Shown piece by piece: positions 1 to 13,900 of a DNA stretch of 64,000 nucleotides. The first letter of the stretch is position 1; the number at the start of each line of letters is the position of its first letter. A model generated the notes under the pieces. It was not told the DNA's origin and did not search any database. It was given only the letters and a program-made list of their open reading frames with translations. Source of the DNA: Caprimulgus europaeus (taxonomy: Eukaryota > Chordata > Aves > Caprimulgiformes > Caprimulgidae); assembly GCA_907165065.1 (NCBI GenBank), contig OU015530.1:48407465-48471464 (forward strand), read 5' to 3'. Both the position numbers and the translations under genes were made by a program.

Positions 1-385
1 GGAAAAAGTGCAAATTTTGAGCATATTTTTCTAAGTCGCTTTCTATGCACAGGATAGCAAAAGAGCCACGAGGCATCTGCTTCATCACTGGTCTTTTAGT
101 GTCTGCAACATTAGGCTTAATTATACTGCATTGTATCACTTTGATTTTTTTTTTGTTTGTATGCTTTATGAAGGGGTTTAAATTGTATGTAAATGAGAGT
201 ATGTTTTGCATACTTCTGTCTTCCTAGAATGTTGTCTCCTTTGGCTTTATTCTCTCAATTTTTTTGAATGTGTCTGTGTTTAGTTATTCCATGAAAAATA
301 AATTTGTTAGTTGTAAAAAATTTGTGTGCTACAGTGCGCTGTGGCTGAGCTTGCTTTCCTCTGTACACAGGAGGCAAGCACTAAA
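1..385. other. Intronic sequence, nothing recognised
   Basis: AT-rich DNA with short T runs; no exon or repeat family seen. Confidence 0.6.
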
Positions 386-650
386 GGAATCACAGAATGG
401 TGGGGGTTGGAAGGGACCTCCAAAGATCATCTAGTCCAACCCCCCTGCCAAAGCAGGTTGCACAGGAAAATGTCCAGGTGGGTTTTGAACATCTCCAGAG
501 ATGGAGACTCCACAGCCTCTCTGGGCAGCCTGCTCCTGTGCTCCAAAGGAAGCAGAAGTGGTGCAGTGACCTTCAGACAGGTGCTGTGTAGGAAACTTGA
601 ACCCTTGAAATGCAGGAGACTTGTGCCTGTGTGCCTTTGCATCAAGGGAA
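386..650 (-). mobile_element. CR1 LINE 3' end, 5'-truncated
   Basis: CR1 is the dominant non-LTR retrotransposon of birds. Read on the minus strand, the right end encodes the CR1 ORF2 C-terminus (LPREAVESPSLEMFKTHLD, then FLCNLL), and the left end is the typical 3' untranslated tail. On the plus strand this appears as aatcacagaatggt followed by ggttggaagggacctc and gatcatctagtccaac. The part right of about 545 has diverged and the exact 5' limit is uncertain. It is a dead fragment of about 265 bp, antisense to the host gene. Confidence 0.93.
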
Positions 651-3600
651 AGATTTACTGGTAGTTGTTAAGGGGAAAAAATGGGGGGAAAAGATTACAG
701 TGACAGTAATACTCCAGTAGTGTAGAGCAGCATGTCATGCTGCCCAGCAGATAATTTTTTTCTTATTGTTTTATATGCTCTTCCTTTTAAATAGCTTGTT
801 TTTCAGATGTTACTGAGCATCTGCAGCCCTCCTTCAGGTGGAGGGTTGTTTCTGTGTATGAATAATAATTGTAAAAATCAGACCTTTGTTATTTAGATGG
901 GAAGGGGCAAATAGAGCAACGGTATGTTGTTTAACCTCATAGTCCATATAGTCAGTGAGTTGCCATTTTGTAATTGAAGAAGAGGCCTTTTGAAGTGGCC
1001 AGGATACCAGAGCAGCTTTGGACTTGCAGGTGAAGCCCTACTTTAACTGCCTTTTTCCTATATGACTGAGGATGCAGTCTGGAAACAGCAGTTGACTGAA
1101 TATCCAGATGACTTTTTCTGTGATTTTGTGACTACTTCTGCCATATGGTGGAAACATTTCTTGAAAGAAGGACAGAGGTGATGGAGTAAAAAGAAATGCT
1201 CCAATATTTCCATCCAAAATAGTACCTTGGCAAAGCATGACAGAAATAGAATGTTGTTCAAATTCTGCTTTCTTTCCAAGAAGCTATTAAAGTTGAGCAT
1301 CATAGATGGAGAGCCTCACCTGGTATTTTACATCCTGCTGAGCTTCTTTCTCTGCTGCTCATTCCTACTCTCCAACTCTTAGTTCTAAAGGAAAGCAGCA
1401 GAAGAGGCTGAAACTGAACAGTGTCTCTCCCAGCAGCACTCCTGAATCACACTCACTTTATCCTCACCCAGTCTGACACAGGCTAAACCTGAACTGGATG
1501 AATCTATCCAGAGGACTTCCAGCATAAAAAGATAAAACATATGTCCAGTGAAGAGCTCCCTAGAGCCTATTACTAGTCAAAAGCATTTTTTTCTTGCATT
1601 ATAGTATTTTCCAGTCAGTTCATCCATTATGCAGCTTCTTATGTGTGCATAATGGGAAACAATCAATTATCAGTGAAAATCCCAAATCCCAATAGCCCTT
1701 TGGTAACTGAAATTTCAGATATGTCTCATGGCAAACCTGAGCCATGGGTCTGTTGAGAAAGGCTGAACTTTTCCATCCTCTTCGAAGTGGGCTGTGGTGC
1801 AACAGAAATAGTTGCTGCAGCTTTCCAGTCCTGGAGAATACCCTGCTGGCACACTGTTCTTGGGATGGAAGTAGCTTATTAATACAATGATTTTATGAAG
1901 CAAGGATTCCTTGTCATAGCCCTTCTGGCCTACTGACGCATTTAGAACTTAATTTCGCTCCTTTAATTTATAAAGGGATAATATAATTTCTGTGCATCTC
2001 TCCATATGTATATGCATGATAAGGTCCTTTGGCATAGTTGAAGGCCACTACCCCAACTTCATCTTCCCCTCTCTAAACAAGCCCATCTCCCTTCATTTGC
2101 TGATCATGTGCCTTGGGCCCCCATTATCTTCTGGACCCTCTTCCTTTCTTCCTCATGCCTCTTTGAGAGGCCTGCAAATGGTCCCAGTGTGGCCCAAGTG
2201 GGGTGAGTCAGTGGGGATTGTCCCATGATCTGCTGGCTGTGCTCCTCCTGGTGTGTCTCAAAGCATGGTTTGCTTTATTTACACTGAGAGCATGCTGGTG
2301 GCCTTGGTTTGGCCAGGGTCTGTTCCAAACATGCTGTGCCATTGGGTTGCTCCTGTGTCTTCTCCAGCTGAAGAACATGTTTACGTGACTGTAGTACTAC
2401 TTGGGGTGCCAAGAGCTCTACATCTACTTTAATCTAAACTCATGACCATAAAAATGCCGTGTGTTTGTAGAAGAACAAACCTTTCTTGTGGAATATTTCT
2501 TAAAACTGTGTGAATATACACAATGTGTAGCAAATTCATCTATTTGAAAAGACAGGGCCTTAAATCATATATAAAAATCACCAAAATGGTGAAATATTCC
2601 TAATGTTAAACTTTCATTATTTTAACTCCTGATCTGGCTCAAACTCAGCTTTTTTTCCACCTCTGCCAGGTATCATTGATCATTGTGAGTCTGTGCTTCA
2701 GAAAGCTGCATAACTGTGGCTTATATAGAAGTACTTTTGCTAATGCAGTTTTTCAGCAGGGTGAACAGTCTCCTTTCAGGATAGAACTTCTTTCTTTTGA
2801 GGTTTTCAATTCTGATGAGTGGAAAGATTAAAAAAAACTTCCCTTTGATCCCTGTGTTTATGAAGTACACAATACCAACCTCCAGAAGTTGAAGCCTGGG
2901 CTTCTGCTGTCACAGTAAGGGCAGCCCCTATAGCTTGCTTACAATAATTTTTAATAGGTTTAAAAGTGAGCAATGTATTAATTAAGTCTAATTTTTTTTC
3001 TTTGAAGACAACTAGGATCTGTCTAGGTGTTCATAACTGATATTAAAGATTGTTCATCTGGGACGGAAAGGGAATAATTTCATTCCATGGTTTCAGATTA
3101 TCAGGAGGTTGGAGGAAAGAGCTGACCTTGTATCTCTTCAGATGACAGAAAATTTCTGCAGGGCTGCAAAGTAACACAGTTTAAACTGATAACATTTTTA
3201 TTTACTGAAGAGTGATTATTATCCCAGGAACAAAATCTTCCCCAGCCTTTGGTGGCTATTGCTTCAGGAACCTGCGTTTGGAAGAAGGAAGAGGTTTTCT
3301 CCAGCAGTTGGCATTGGAGTCAGTTTGGGAGGTTGGGATGGCAGGTGAATTTGGGTACCTGGTGTCTAGATGAACCCTGAAATACTTCCTGGTGCTATGA
3401 CCTTTTGAATGCAGGAGTTGTGTGTTGGTACCCTATATCTCAGTATTCTCTTGTTGTTGGTAATGTGTTGCAAGGATCAGCTGGATGTGTTACAGAAATA
3501 CATCTGTCCAGGTTTTCTTGATACGAGGAACTGCAGAACTGTTCCCATACCATGTACCTTTTAGGGCTCCATTGGCTCAGTAGTTCATCTCCTCACGTTT

Positions 3601-6600
3601 TATTCCAGAGTTTTGAAGCCTCGGTCAGGTCCTGCCAGCTTCTATTTAGGAAAGAGGAAGAAGTTTGCAGTGTGTGAGTTATTTTCACCATTAACTGTAA
3701 GCTCAAACACAAACCCGTAATGCTAAGTGAGCACGGAGGACTTCCAGAGAAGTAGCCAGGAATGTTGAATGGCCATAACATGCAGCTTGAGGTAAGTACA
3801 GGTCAGTGAGCAGCAACAGAGGAAAAAGAAAAACTCACAAACCAGACATTTCCTAGAACAGGAAGGCAATGATTCACAGTGGCCCCATTGCCCAGGCAGA
3901 CACGATCTCGTCATTCCTCACAGACAGGAGGATGGCTGTGCCCCTCCGTTGGTTCTCATCCATGCCAGGCACCGATGCTGGATGTTTGCCCACTGCTGTC
4001 AGGACAGAGAGGGGACCCCGCTTGCGTGCCATGAGCATGGCAGCAGAGGACTAGATGACAATTCTGGTTTCTCTGTACCAAACCCTTCCTTACAAACCAA
4101 AGTAGAATGGGAGGAGTGAAGATCTGGTAGAAGTCCTCCAGCAGCCAGCTGGGGACCTTGTTTTGTTTCTCCCTCATTCACAGGAGATACCACTGAAAGG
4201 GTCCTCCTTAAAACCCCACTAGTTCACCTGTGTTCTGCAGTTGTCCAAGTGCCACACTACAGATACATGATTTAATAAGTAACCAGAGTTTTAAGCAGAT
4301 TATGCAGACAGTCGAAAAACACAAAAAAGCCCAAAGCCTCAAAATAGCTATTTTCAGTTTTCACTGCTTGAATAGAATTTCAGAAGGATTTAACCTTTGT
4401 TCTTTGATCATGGCACAAAAGAATATATACATGCAAACGAGGAGGCTGAGGTAATGATTATATGCAAAGATGCTTCTAAGTATATAATTAAAAACTGCCC
4501 CGTGAGACACCCCCAAATTTTATATCCTAATTTTATTTTATACTGTCAGTTAGGGGAGAGATGAATTCACCTCTCCCACGCACTCTTTGCACCTGTTTCA
4601 TATAATGGGCAGATTCAAAATCCATCTTTGTGGGAAGTCCGCTCCATATTATGCAGATAATATTATGCAGTATTTGTTAACCTAAATTTTGCCCCCCTCA
4701 GATACTTCAGTCTAGACTAATTGACTGCCGTACTTAGCATTTAAATGATCAAGCAATGGGGTCTGTGAAAATTGATCTCCTAACGTTTGATACTAATTCT
4801 TTGTTTTCTGCTTCTTCACTGAGAAAATTGCAGCAATTGTTCTGCAAAGCTTGAAGCGAAGGAAATAAACATACACTTACGGCCACACTCACACACATCA
4901 GGAAGAGATTTTTGTTTTAGAACATGGTTATAAATTTATGTGATAGGATGCTGAAACCAGAAATTCTCTAACCTTAGATTTACAAAATATCACATCGTAA
5001 GACACATCACATAAAGTTACATGCCAGTGAGGTAAAGATGGAAATACTGATGAACCAAAGCAATTCTACAGTAGTCCTTGTGGTTCCTGTCCTGTCACCA
5101 ATATTTTTGTTCTCCTACTCATAACATCTACTTTTTTTTCCCTAACCCAACATGATGTCTCTTTACGTTTATACATCCTGCAGAGTAGGGCCTTGATAAC
5201 AGCTGAGATGTCTACAGCAATGCAAAGACTAGTAACAGAATTTCAGAATATAATACCAGAAACTCTGCAGATGAAGGAACTGCAACAGCCAGGTTTTTCT
5301 ACTGACAAAGGTGGGAAATTTACTTTTGCTGGGATTTTCTTTTTCCAGATCCACAAGTTGCTACGTTCTTTTGGAGTAACTTCCTCCATAAAACATATTT
5401 TTCCTATCAAATTTGGCCAACAGAAAGCACTTACGTGTGCTTGAGATACTGCAGACATCCATTGGTGTCCTTCTCTGGCAGGAGCATTTCTCAGAGCTAT
5501 TAGCAATAGCACCTGTAGGGCACGTCTTCCTGGCTTCTCTGTCTCATACACCCATTTCCAGGAAAGGCAGGTAGGGTTGAGGAGCACCAGGTACACCTGT
5601 TGATCAGCAGTGGCTAAGATTATGTCTACATATCAGAGTGCTTCTGTGGCCCTTGCAGGTTCCAACAATGAATGCATCTTAACAAAATGGATATTTGCAC
5701 TGATAGACAGGGAAAAAAAAACCTGCGGTCTGTAATGATGGCATTTAGCAGATACTCTGCTGACTGCGGTCAGAGCAGTCCCGGGGAGATTAGGTCTGAG
5801 CTGTGAGCTTTGTATTTGGGAAGGGGATTCCTCCAAACCTTTTGAACCGTCACCAGAAAAGCAAAGGGACCAGCTGCCGAGCCAGGAATCGCAGAAGAGG
5901 AGGACGGGCTGTTGCACTGGCTGCAGTTACTTGATAGGTAAAGCAAATTGTTGCTCTTCAGGTTGAGGTATCACCAAGGAGCCAGGCTTCTGCACTAGGC
6001 ACTGTGTGTTAAAAACCCCACCTTTATTTCTAGCCCTTTATGTCCGAGTAAATGTCTCCCTTTGTCAGTTCAACACTTGTAGGGTTCTGTGCCATAAGTT
6101 ATATACTTGCATTTCATTAATGCTGCTGCCAATTAATCTAAGTGGAAGAGCTGTGGTTCGTTATTGCTACATCTCAGATGTCTGGTCAAAATGCTTTCGT
6201 GCTCTTTACTGTATTCTCATCCGGCACAAGACCACCGTGCCTGCAGGACAGCCCTGGCATTGGGCTGCCCCATAATAGTGAGTGATTTGTCCTTTTAAAA
6301 TCTCGCTGGATCGCTTGAAATAACAGGCTGTCTTCTCGCACAGTGCTGGTTTTCAGGAACACGGTCTCTGTGAGGAGCCAGCTCTGTGCTGGCCCTGTAG
6401 CTTTCCCAGAGCGTGGAGAAGGCTGTGGGAGGGATGCGAGGAGCTGCTGGGCACTGGGCAAGGAGGCAGGAGCCAAAGCGGAGCATCTCGGTGCTGGTCC
6501 CCGAAGGCTCTGGGTGCCCCGTGGTGGAAGCGGCGCACGGCTGGGGCTTTGTGGGCTCTGGAGGAAGTGGGCAGCTGCAGGGCAGGCTTAGTCTGTGAAT

Positions 6601-9029
6601 GCAGAAGTATAGAAGGCGAAGGGGCATGGGTATTTCATGCACCGGGTAGCTGTAATTACAGATTTGGATTCCTGGCAGCACTGAATGCACTGGAGGAGCC
6701 AGGGCCAGATGGGCAGAGTCTCCTGATGTCTACCAGGAATTGTGTCAATGCATTTTCCCAAAATCAATCACAAATCTGTGCAACTCTCTCTTCCCCCCCC
6801 GCCCCCACCCTAAACAGGAGCAAATAAATAACACACACTTGCCTCACACAGCATCTCTTCACTACTGTTGAAACAGGAGCACATGAACAGAAATTGGAAT
6901 GACTCCTTAATTTATCTGTGACGACTGCTGTTTATTTCTTGGGGGAAGAGAGGGCGATCTCCTTTGTAAACATTTCAGCTGTCTCCCTAGATGTACTGCT
7001 TTTCTGGCCTATATCTCTGTAGCACGTAAGTGTCTTGCAAATGATAATGTAATTACTGTTGTAATGGAGCTCAGGTAATAGGTAATGGAAAAATGCCATT
7101 ATTCACAGCCAGAGAGCAAAATGCACAGGAAAGGTGATGTGATTTCTTAAGGTTGTACGGGACGTTCATGCAAGAAAAGGGCTTTGAACTAGCTTTGATG
7201 ATTTTGCACCAGCCTTTTCTGGATCAGTTGTGAGAAGGTGGCTTAATCCTGTCCATTTTCAAGGAAAGCTTTGCTATCCATTTCAGGATGCACTAGGAAT
7301 GGTCTTCATATAATTCAGTTTTATTTATTAATCTGAGGTTTGGGCACACGTTGTGGAAGATAAGCTGGGGTGTAGACCACTGATGTGTGAATTAACTTCC
7401 TGAGAACATGCTCTGCTTTATGAGAAATGTGAGTTTTCTTGTTCTGCCTGGTTTCTGCCACACCATGCAATGTGCTCAAGTGTTGCTGAATTCATGAATT
7501 CAATGCAACAAATCCTGTACTAATGTATGTGCATTCACCCTTACACAGAAATACAGTTTTAATCACGTTTTTAAACTGGAGCAGAAAAATTAATTTTTAG
7601 AATATGTTATTAAGGTTTTTATGGAAGGTGGTTTTGCTTTTTTGTCTTTACTGAAGGCCATTTGTTTTTTTACACAGCAGTGACTGTAACAGAGTACTGA
7701 CTGATGTTCTGGCAAATTCTCAGCGAGCCACAGTAAATTAATTATTTATTCTTCTTGAGCATTATGTACTGATGCTCACTGCCATTGAACAGTTACTCTG
7801 AATCAGTGGGTAACAGAAGGATTGAGTGAGTAATTCTATGTGAGTACTAGGTAAGTAATGAAGGATCTTACTTGATGAAGGCCACTTCTGTCTTTAACTG
7901 TCATGTGGGCAACCCTCCTGATCTCGCTTGGAGTGCGACAAATGACCAGTGACTTCGGTAGGTGCGGGTTTGACTTTGTACCGTTTCTTTTTTGGTTTAC
8001 TTCCCTGTACTCCGGTGGTTATGTGAGAATCTCATCTCTCTCTCTTCCTCCTTTAAAGTAAATCAGTAATCCTCAAGATGTGGAGAAAATTTTGAAAATA
8101 GGACTTCAGAATATGCTAGAAGTGAAGAAGCAAAGGTGGAGGAACTTGAGATGTTATATATCAATCTCATCGTTTGGAGTTTGAAGCCAGGACTATTTTT
8201 TAATGCTGAGAGTAGCAGTGTTGCAGCACATAAAATAAAGTGCTTTCTTATTATTGTTTGGAACAATTTAAAAATTAAGTTTCTAAATAGAAAAGTGTGT
8301 AAATCCTCATTGAGCTTTGGCTATACTGCCTGTGCTTCTTATCCTGGCGGTGTGGCCAAGATAAATAGAGCTGTGCTGTTATGTGAATGACCCGTTTGTG
8401 GCTGAAAGAATTGGCAACAGTGTTAGGAGTCAATTTGCATGAAAGAATTGCTGTGAACATCTAATTAATAGAATTCAGGCCATTTTAGTGTTCAGAAATA
8501 GTATAGGAACAAAATATTTGCATTGTTTTCCCTTCGTGCCTGCTACTTGTAAATGTTTTTCACATGTTCTTATCCACAGTTTAAATCCTGGGAATAACTC
8601 TGGGATAATTCTTTACTCCTGTTCTATCAGATGGTTCATCATTAAGATTCAAAGAGACTGGCTGTATGGGTGATTGCATAAATAACTTAATTTCTCTTTT
8701 CTTGATCAGATGGTTGTTCTGCAACACCTTGTGCTCCATGATTAGAGAAACTGTAGTCATCAGCTCAAGTTTTGCTTTGTGCAAACATTTGAATAGAATA
8801 CTTTTTGATACAAACAGACTGAAGAAGTAAAAAGTGTTGCAGAAGTCAAAATAAAAATTCCTGAATTTTGTAGATTTTCCTTAATGCTATCTTGATTAAC
8901 CAGTACCAAACCCCATTATTTTCTGAACGTTCTGCAGAGCCACCTTCTTTCCTGATGTGTGTCTGTAGGCTGGAATATCATTCATTGATACAGCAAAGCT
9001 GATGAGATTAAAACATCAGACTTGGTCTA
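651..9029. other. Intronic sequence without recognised genes
   Basis: No coding sequence or classifiable repeat was found. Notable content is a GC-rich, CpG-containing patch at about 6330-6600, a C-run at 6793-6809, and a 17-bp inverted repeat at 727-743 (gcagcatg-t-catgctgc). All frames of 60-130 codons in this stretch lack recognisable domains. Confidence 0.55.
6793..6809 (-). repeat. C-run; G-quadruplex-like on the minus strand
   Basis: The plus strand reads eight C, one G, five C, one A, three C. The minus strand therefore has GGGTGGGGGCG followed by a long G run, which can supply four G-triplets with one- to two-base loops. Confidence 0.6.
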
Positions 9030-9655
9030 GCCTTCTGTGGCACTCCTTTTATGGTATTGTTCGAAACTGGGCTCAATCCTCTAGAAATGATGTCAGAAAT
9101 GCCAGATAGATGGAAATGATAATTTCCTGAAGCCTGCTGGCTACACTTGCTAATAGAGCCCATGTGCAGTCATCTGTCTTTGCCACAAGGGCATCCAGCT
9201 GACTCATGTTTCCCACTTTGGCTCACCAGAACCCTTAGGTCTTTTTTGGCAAAGCTGCTTCCTTGCTAGTTGGTCCCTACTCCATGTGTTTCCATTATTC
9301 CATATGGGATGCAGGACTTCACACTTGTCATTTCTGAAATTCAGGAGGCTCCTATCAGGCCATTCCTCCAGCCTTTTGAGGTCCCTCTGAATAACAGCTC
9401 TGCTCTCCACCATACTGACCGCCAACTTGGTACCTTCCACTGACTTGCTGAGGGTGTACTCCATCCCACTGTTCAGGTTATTCATAAAGACATTCAACAG
9501 TATTAACCCCAATATCAGTCCCTGAGAGACTCCGCTAGAAACAGCACCAGTTGGAATTTGTACCACTGGTCACCATTCTTTGAGTCAGGTGTGCAGTCAG
9601 TTTTGCACCTGCCATGCCCACTTTTCTAGTCCCTGTTGCACCATTTTGGCCATGT
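9030..9655 (-). mobile_element. Old CR1 LINE fragment covering the reverse-transcriptase core
   Basis: Minus-strand reading gives SSGVSQGLILGLILLNVF, then NSGMEYTLSK, QRDLKRLEEW and KCEVLH. These follow the CR1 ORF2 order around the SGVPQGSVLGP box and the region after the catalytic FADD box. The FADD position now reads SVEG, so both catalytic aspartates are lost. After a frameshift near 9250 the match resumes with MSQLDALVAK (about 9175-9205), then ASRLQEIIISIY, and ends with a WAQF remnant near 9070. Both 5' and 3' ends are missing. It is clearly older than the copies at 386 and 47515. Confidence 0.85.
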
Positions 9656-10984
9656 AACAATAAAAGATCTGTCTCAAATAAGGGACTCTTAACCCTTTAC
9701 ACTTCTCCTCCCACCCCCAAACAAAACCTCCTCCAAACAGTAAGAAAAAGTCCTTATTCAAGTTCATGAGAAAGATAAATCTAGAGAAACAATTGCTTCT
9801 GTAGTCATGCTACATGCTTGATAACGAGTTCTCCAAATACAACGTACACCATGGTCACCATGCTGTCTGGTTGACAGTCAGGTCCAGGATCTTCATCAGA
9901 AGCCCCAACTCTGCAGCTCAGGTGTGTGGACACACTCACTCCGGTTTGACCTCCCTCTTCTCAGGCAAGTATGTGTCATCTAGCAAATGGAGATTATTTT
10001 GGCAGTCATTAATCCGTAGATCTGATTCATCACTAACATGACTTCTTTGAATTTATGTGCCCATCCTGTTGATTGCAGGGACAGGGCTCCAGTTGCCATC
10101 GCTCCTTCCCTTTAGCAGCTGTTGCCAGGGCTGAGGCTCATCACTAATCTCCTTTGCCGAAATCTACGGGCAGGATTGTGACTAAAAAGCAGGTGTGATT
10201 GCTCAACACAGGGGGGAAGCTTTGAGACCAACACCCATGGGGACACATGTAGCGCTGTATGCTAGCATGATGGTCATATTAATGCTTTCCACAGTGTATG
10301 TGACTTACAAGTACTGAGCGAGAAATTTTGACCAAGGAGAGTTTAGGAAAAAATAAGTAGTGTGAGTCTTTTCTTTCAGTCTGTTTAAAAGATGTTGCCC
10401 ATTATTACCTTGATCTTCTTATATTTTATTTCTTATGGTCATTTTGACTCCCCTTCTCCACTTTCTTTGCATTATTCTTTCCATTACTTCTGCCATCAGG
10501 TTCTTAGTCCTCCTGTTAGGAACAGGATGTGTGTTTTTAAGTACAGATATTCTGTTAATGTATGGCTGAAAGTGTTGCAGCTGTTCACTCTTTAGGTATT
10601 CAAACCATGGAGATATTCTGAGGGCAGGTTTCTTGTTAGCAGGGTTCTCAAAACGTAATTTAGGATAACATGAAAACTTTGGTTGAATCTTAATGGACTG
10701 CAGATCAGGGCTTGCTGGAGCCATTTCGGTCAATTCCAGCAAAATGAAAATGCTATTGCAGTTCATGATATCAAATAGTTCTTGCTTACTATGGTAACTA
10801 TGTGGAAGAGCTCAAGTTTATAACAGAGCAAAAGCTCTCTGGAATGTTAACAGTCAGAAATAGATACCTCTGGACACTTGGACATGCCTGAAATTACCCA
10901 AATTGTGTTTCATGCTTCAAGAAAGTCACTCCCTGGGTGTGTCACTGCAGGATTTAAAGAAAAGGTTCAAGGACAGACATCTGA

Positions 10985-10998
10985 TTTTTTTTTTTTTT
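10985..10998. repeat. T14 homopolymer
   Basis: Fourteen consecutive T, followed by aatataaag. No retroposed sequence was recognised beside it. Confidence 0.9.
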
Positions 10999-13900
10999 AA
11001 TATAAAGTTCAGTGTGTGAAATTTAAGCATCAAACATTGAAATAGTTTAAAAATATGTTTAGACTGTCAACCTAAAAGCAAAGAATTTACAGGAAAAATA
11101 AAGTTGGGTAGGCATGAAGAGCTTTTAGATTCATAATCTAATAAAACAAAAAGTGCTTTATTTGAAAGAAAAAAAAAGAGCAAAAAAAATTGGTATTTTT
11201 AAAGACAACATATTTGAATGCTGTGGAACATAGACAAATATAGACCAGGCTGTAAATTAGACCAGTGGGGCTGCTTTTCCCTCTGGAGCACCACTGGTCC
11301 AGGCTGCTGAGGTGCAGTGTCCTGATAGGGGAAGGCAAGTGGTGCCCCAAACACATGATTTATGGAAAAAAAAGAAGTTGTGTTTGAGAAGATGGTCATA
11401 AATAGTTTTCATTAGTATCCACATGCTTGGGTCGTCTTTATATGTGTTGAGGAGCACAAGTATGTTAAGTATTTAATAAATACTTTTTAGAAGATGGAGA
11501 GATGGGTTTGGACATGCTGCATTTCAGTGCAAGTGAAACAAAGCTCCTGAAGAATCCTGTGCATGCTTTGTCCTTAAATCTAAGCACTGTTCTCTTTGAC
11601 TCAAATAATTATAGTTTCCTTGGTGATCTTCACGTGTCAAGCACTGAAGATTCAACTTTTTGATAATCCTTTTCTATTTTAAAGAAAGTATTCTTAACAA
11701 GAATCAACAGTGTGTGCCAAAAACATGTTATTAAGTAACGGGTGGTCCAAGTGTAGGCTTCTGAGTTAGGGTATCCAGAGTTTTTTGCTTAAACAGACAC
11801 TGCACTTACTAGACTTAGTTACAGATACTAGAAATGACTAGAAATTAAGTCTTCCCATTGTATTATTAAATAAGAAAAATTTCCATATATTGTTCTGTGA
11901 GATTGTAACTGATTTTCAGAGTTAGGAATGTGCAGGTAATTACATATACCTAAAAACTGAAAACAGAGGAGCTAAAAAATCGTATGTGTATGTAATTTCT
12001 AAACCCCATGTCTTTTGTTTATTAAGAAGTTTTATTCTTTATGGACTTGCTACTCATGAATTCTGTGGGTTTTTATCTATTTATTTGCAAATAGACTTTG
12101 GTCCTCAGCTACTCATGTGAGACTGTTCTCTTCAAACCTCAGGATGACCATAGTAATCCTGTTAAACCATTGATGCTGTGTATGTCCCAGTGCAACTGGA
12201 GGGATGCTCTGTGCAAGTAGTACTGTTCTTGGCATAAGATGGAGAGGAACAAGTTGAGTTTCAGAGTCCAGGCAGAGGCTAGGTACTAGCTGTTGGGTAA
12301 AAACATGTTTTATTTAGCAAAGAAAGGAAATGTAATATGATAGTGTCCGAAATCCTCTAAGTACAAATCCAATAATGTTAATCTTATAAAGTACTTTTTT
12401 AGCACAGATACTCCTTTACTTTCACTGTGGTGTTTGTCCTTATCCTTGGCAAAAATGTGTGGCTGGAAATGGAATTAGCAAGCTGTTCGCAGTGGTATTT
12501 ACGTGAAGAGTATGCAAAAAGGAAGAAAGGTACCTGGAAATAAAAAGAGGGACATAAATAAATTTGTCTCCCAGACCTGACAAGACATGCTGTCTGGACT
12601 GAAACACTTGCAAACTAAATTCAGGTAATGGGAAGCAGCAGTTGAGAGAAGGGGAAAAAGAGAGGGCAACGATGCAAAAGTCATGCCATGTTTTCATCCA
12701 TGTGATCATATGCTCACACACTCATGAAGGTGTGGACACCAAAGACAAGTTGCAATCTTGACACTTTTTTGAAATATTTTCCCTTCAATACAAGGAATTT
12801 GGAGCAAGATTTAGAGCCAGAGCAAGGGAAATGTTTGGGAGGAGGAAGGTGGAAGAGCAGATTTGTGAAGGCTGAGAAGAGTTGTTACCTCCAGGGAAGC
12901 TGAAGCTCCCTGCTGGAGAGTCCAGCTGCAGACGTGGCTGGAGGGCTGGGGAGTGGGCAGAGCTGTGGGGTCCAGCTTCCCATGCAGCCACCCTTCATGG
13001 GAGAGACTGGAGACCTGGGCAGGCCGGGCAGGGAAAGCAAGAAATCCTCTGCCCACAGGATTTTTTGTTTTCATCATCCTCACAACTGAGGAGGCCACCT
13101 GAAACATTTGACAGAATGAAGTATCAGTCCTGCTTGTGTGGATGCTCAAAGCATCAGAGTGTCAGAAGAAGTTGGAGCTGATCTGCTTTTGTCATCATAC
13201 ACAGTACTTTACCTGGGGTGCACGCCAAAGTGTACCATAAATACAGTCACATTCATGTTCCAACATGCTCAAAGCAGGTATACTTCTCATGGACTTGAGG
13301 AATCTGTAGGATATTCTTAAGTCTGAAGAAAATTGATCCCATAAATTTAGTTTAAAGGCAACTCTGTCATGCTGTGGCTCTGCCTTGGGTGGAAGGGAGA
13401 AGATGCAGAGACCTCCTGTGTTTTGGTTTTTCCCCTCTGCCACGTTGCCGTGTTGGACATCTAGGTGCTGTATCCCAAAGTAACGCCCCTCCCAGCTGAT
13501 CTTGCAACCACTTCAGAGCCCAGACACCGGCCATTCCCCACTTCCTTCCCTTGGAGAGAGCTTGTGAGGTTTCTGCTTGGACTGGGAGAGTAGTGGGAAA
13601 GACTCTGATTGTAGTTTAAATTTGTGAAGCCCGTACTGAGGGGTGACATGTAAGTAAGTCACAATTGTCTTGCATAAACTCTGTCAGTCATGAATGGAAA
13701 CATAGTAAAGTATAACAGGATTTCTTTTGTTAAATATTCTAGTTATTTATATGGCCTTGCAAAGCTGATAAAAACTGCTGGACATGTTCCCCATCCTGTG
13801 AAGTAAGGCTCTCTTCGTTATCTACCCTCAGATCATCTGTATCACAGAACTTACTCTTTTTCTGCCTGTCAGACAAACATAATTCAGCTTTTAACACTAT

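Noticed and set aside
7905-7985. Text like the old repeat containing tgacttcagtgggtgcag
   Set aside because: The similarity is short and recalled only vaguely; no second diagnostic segment was found nearby.
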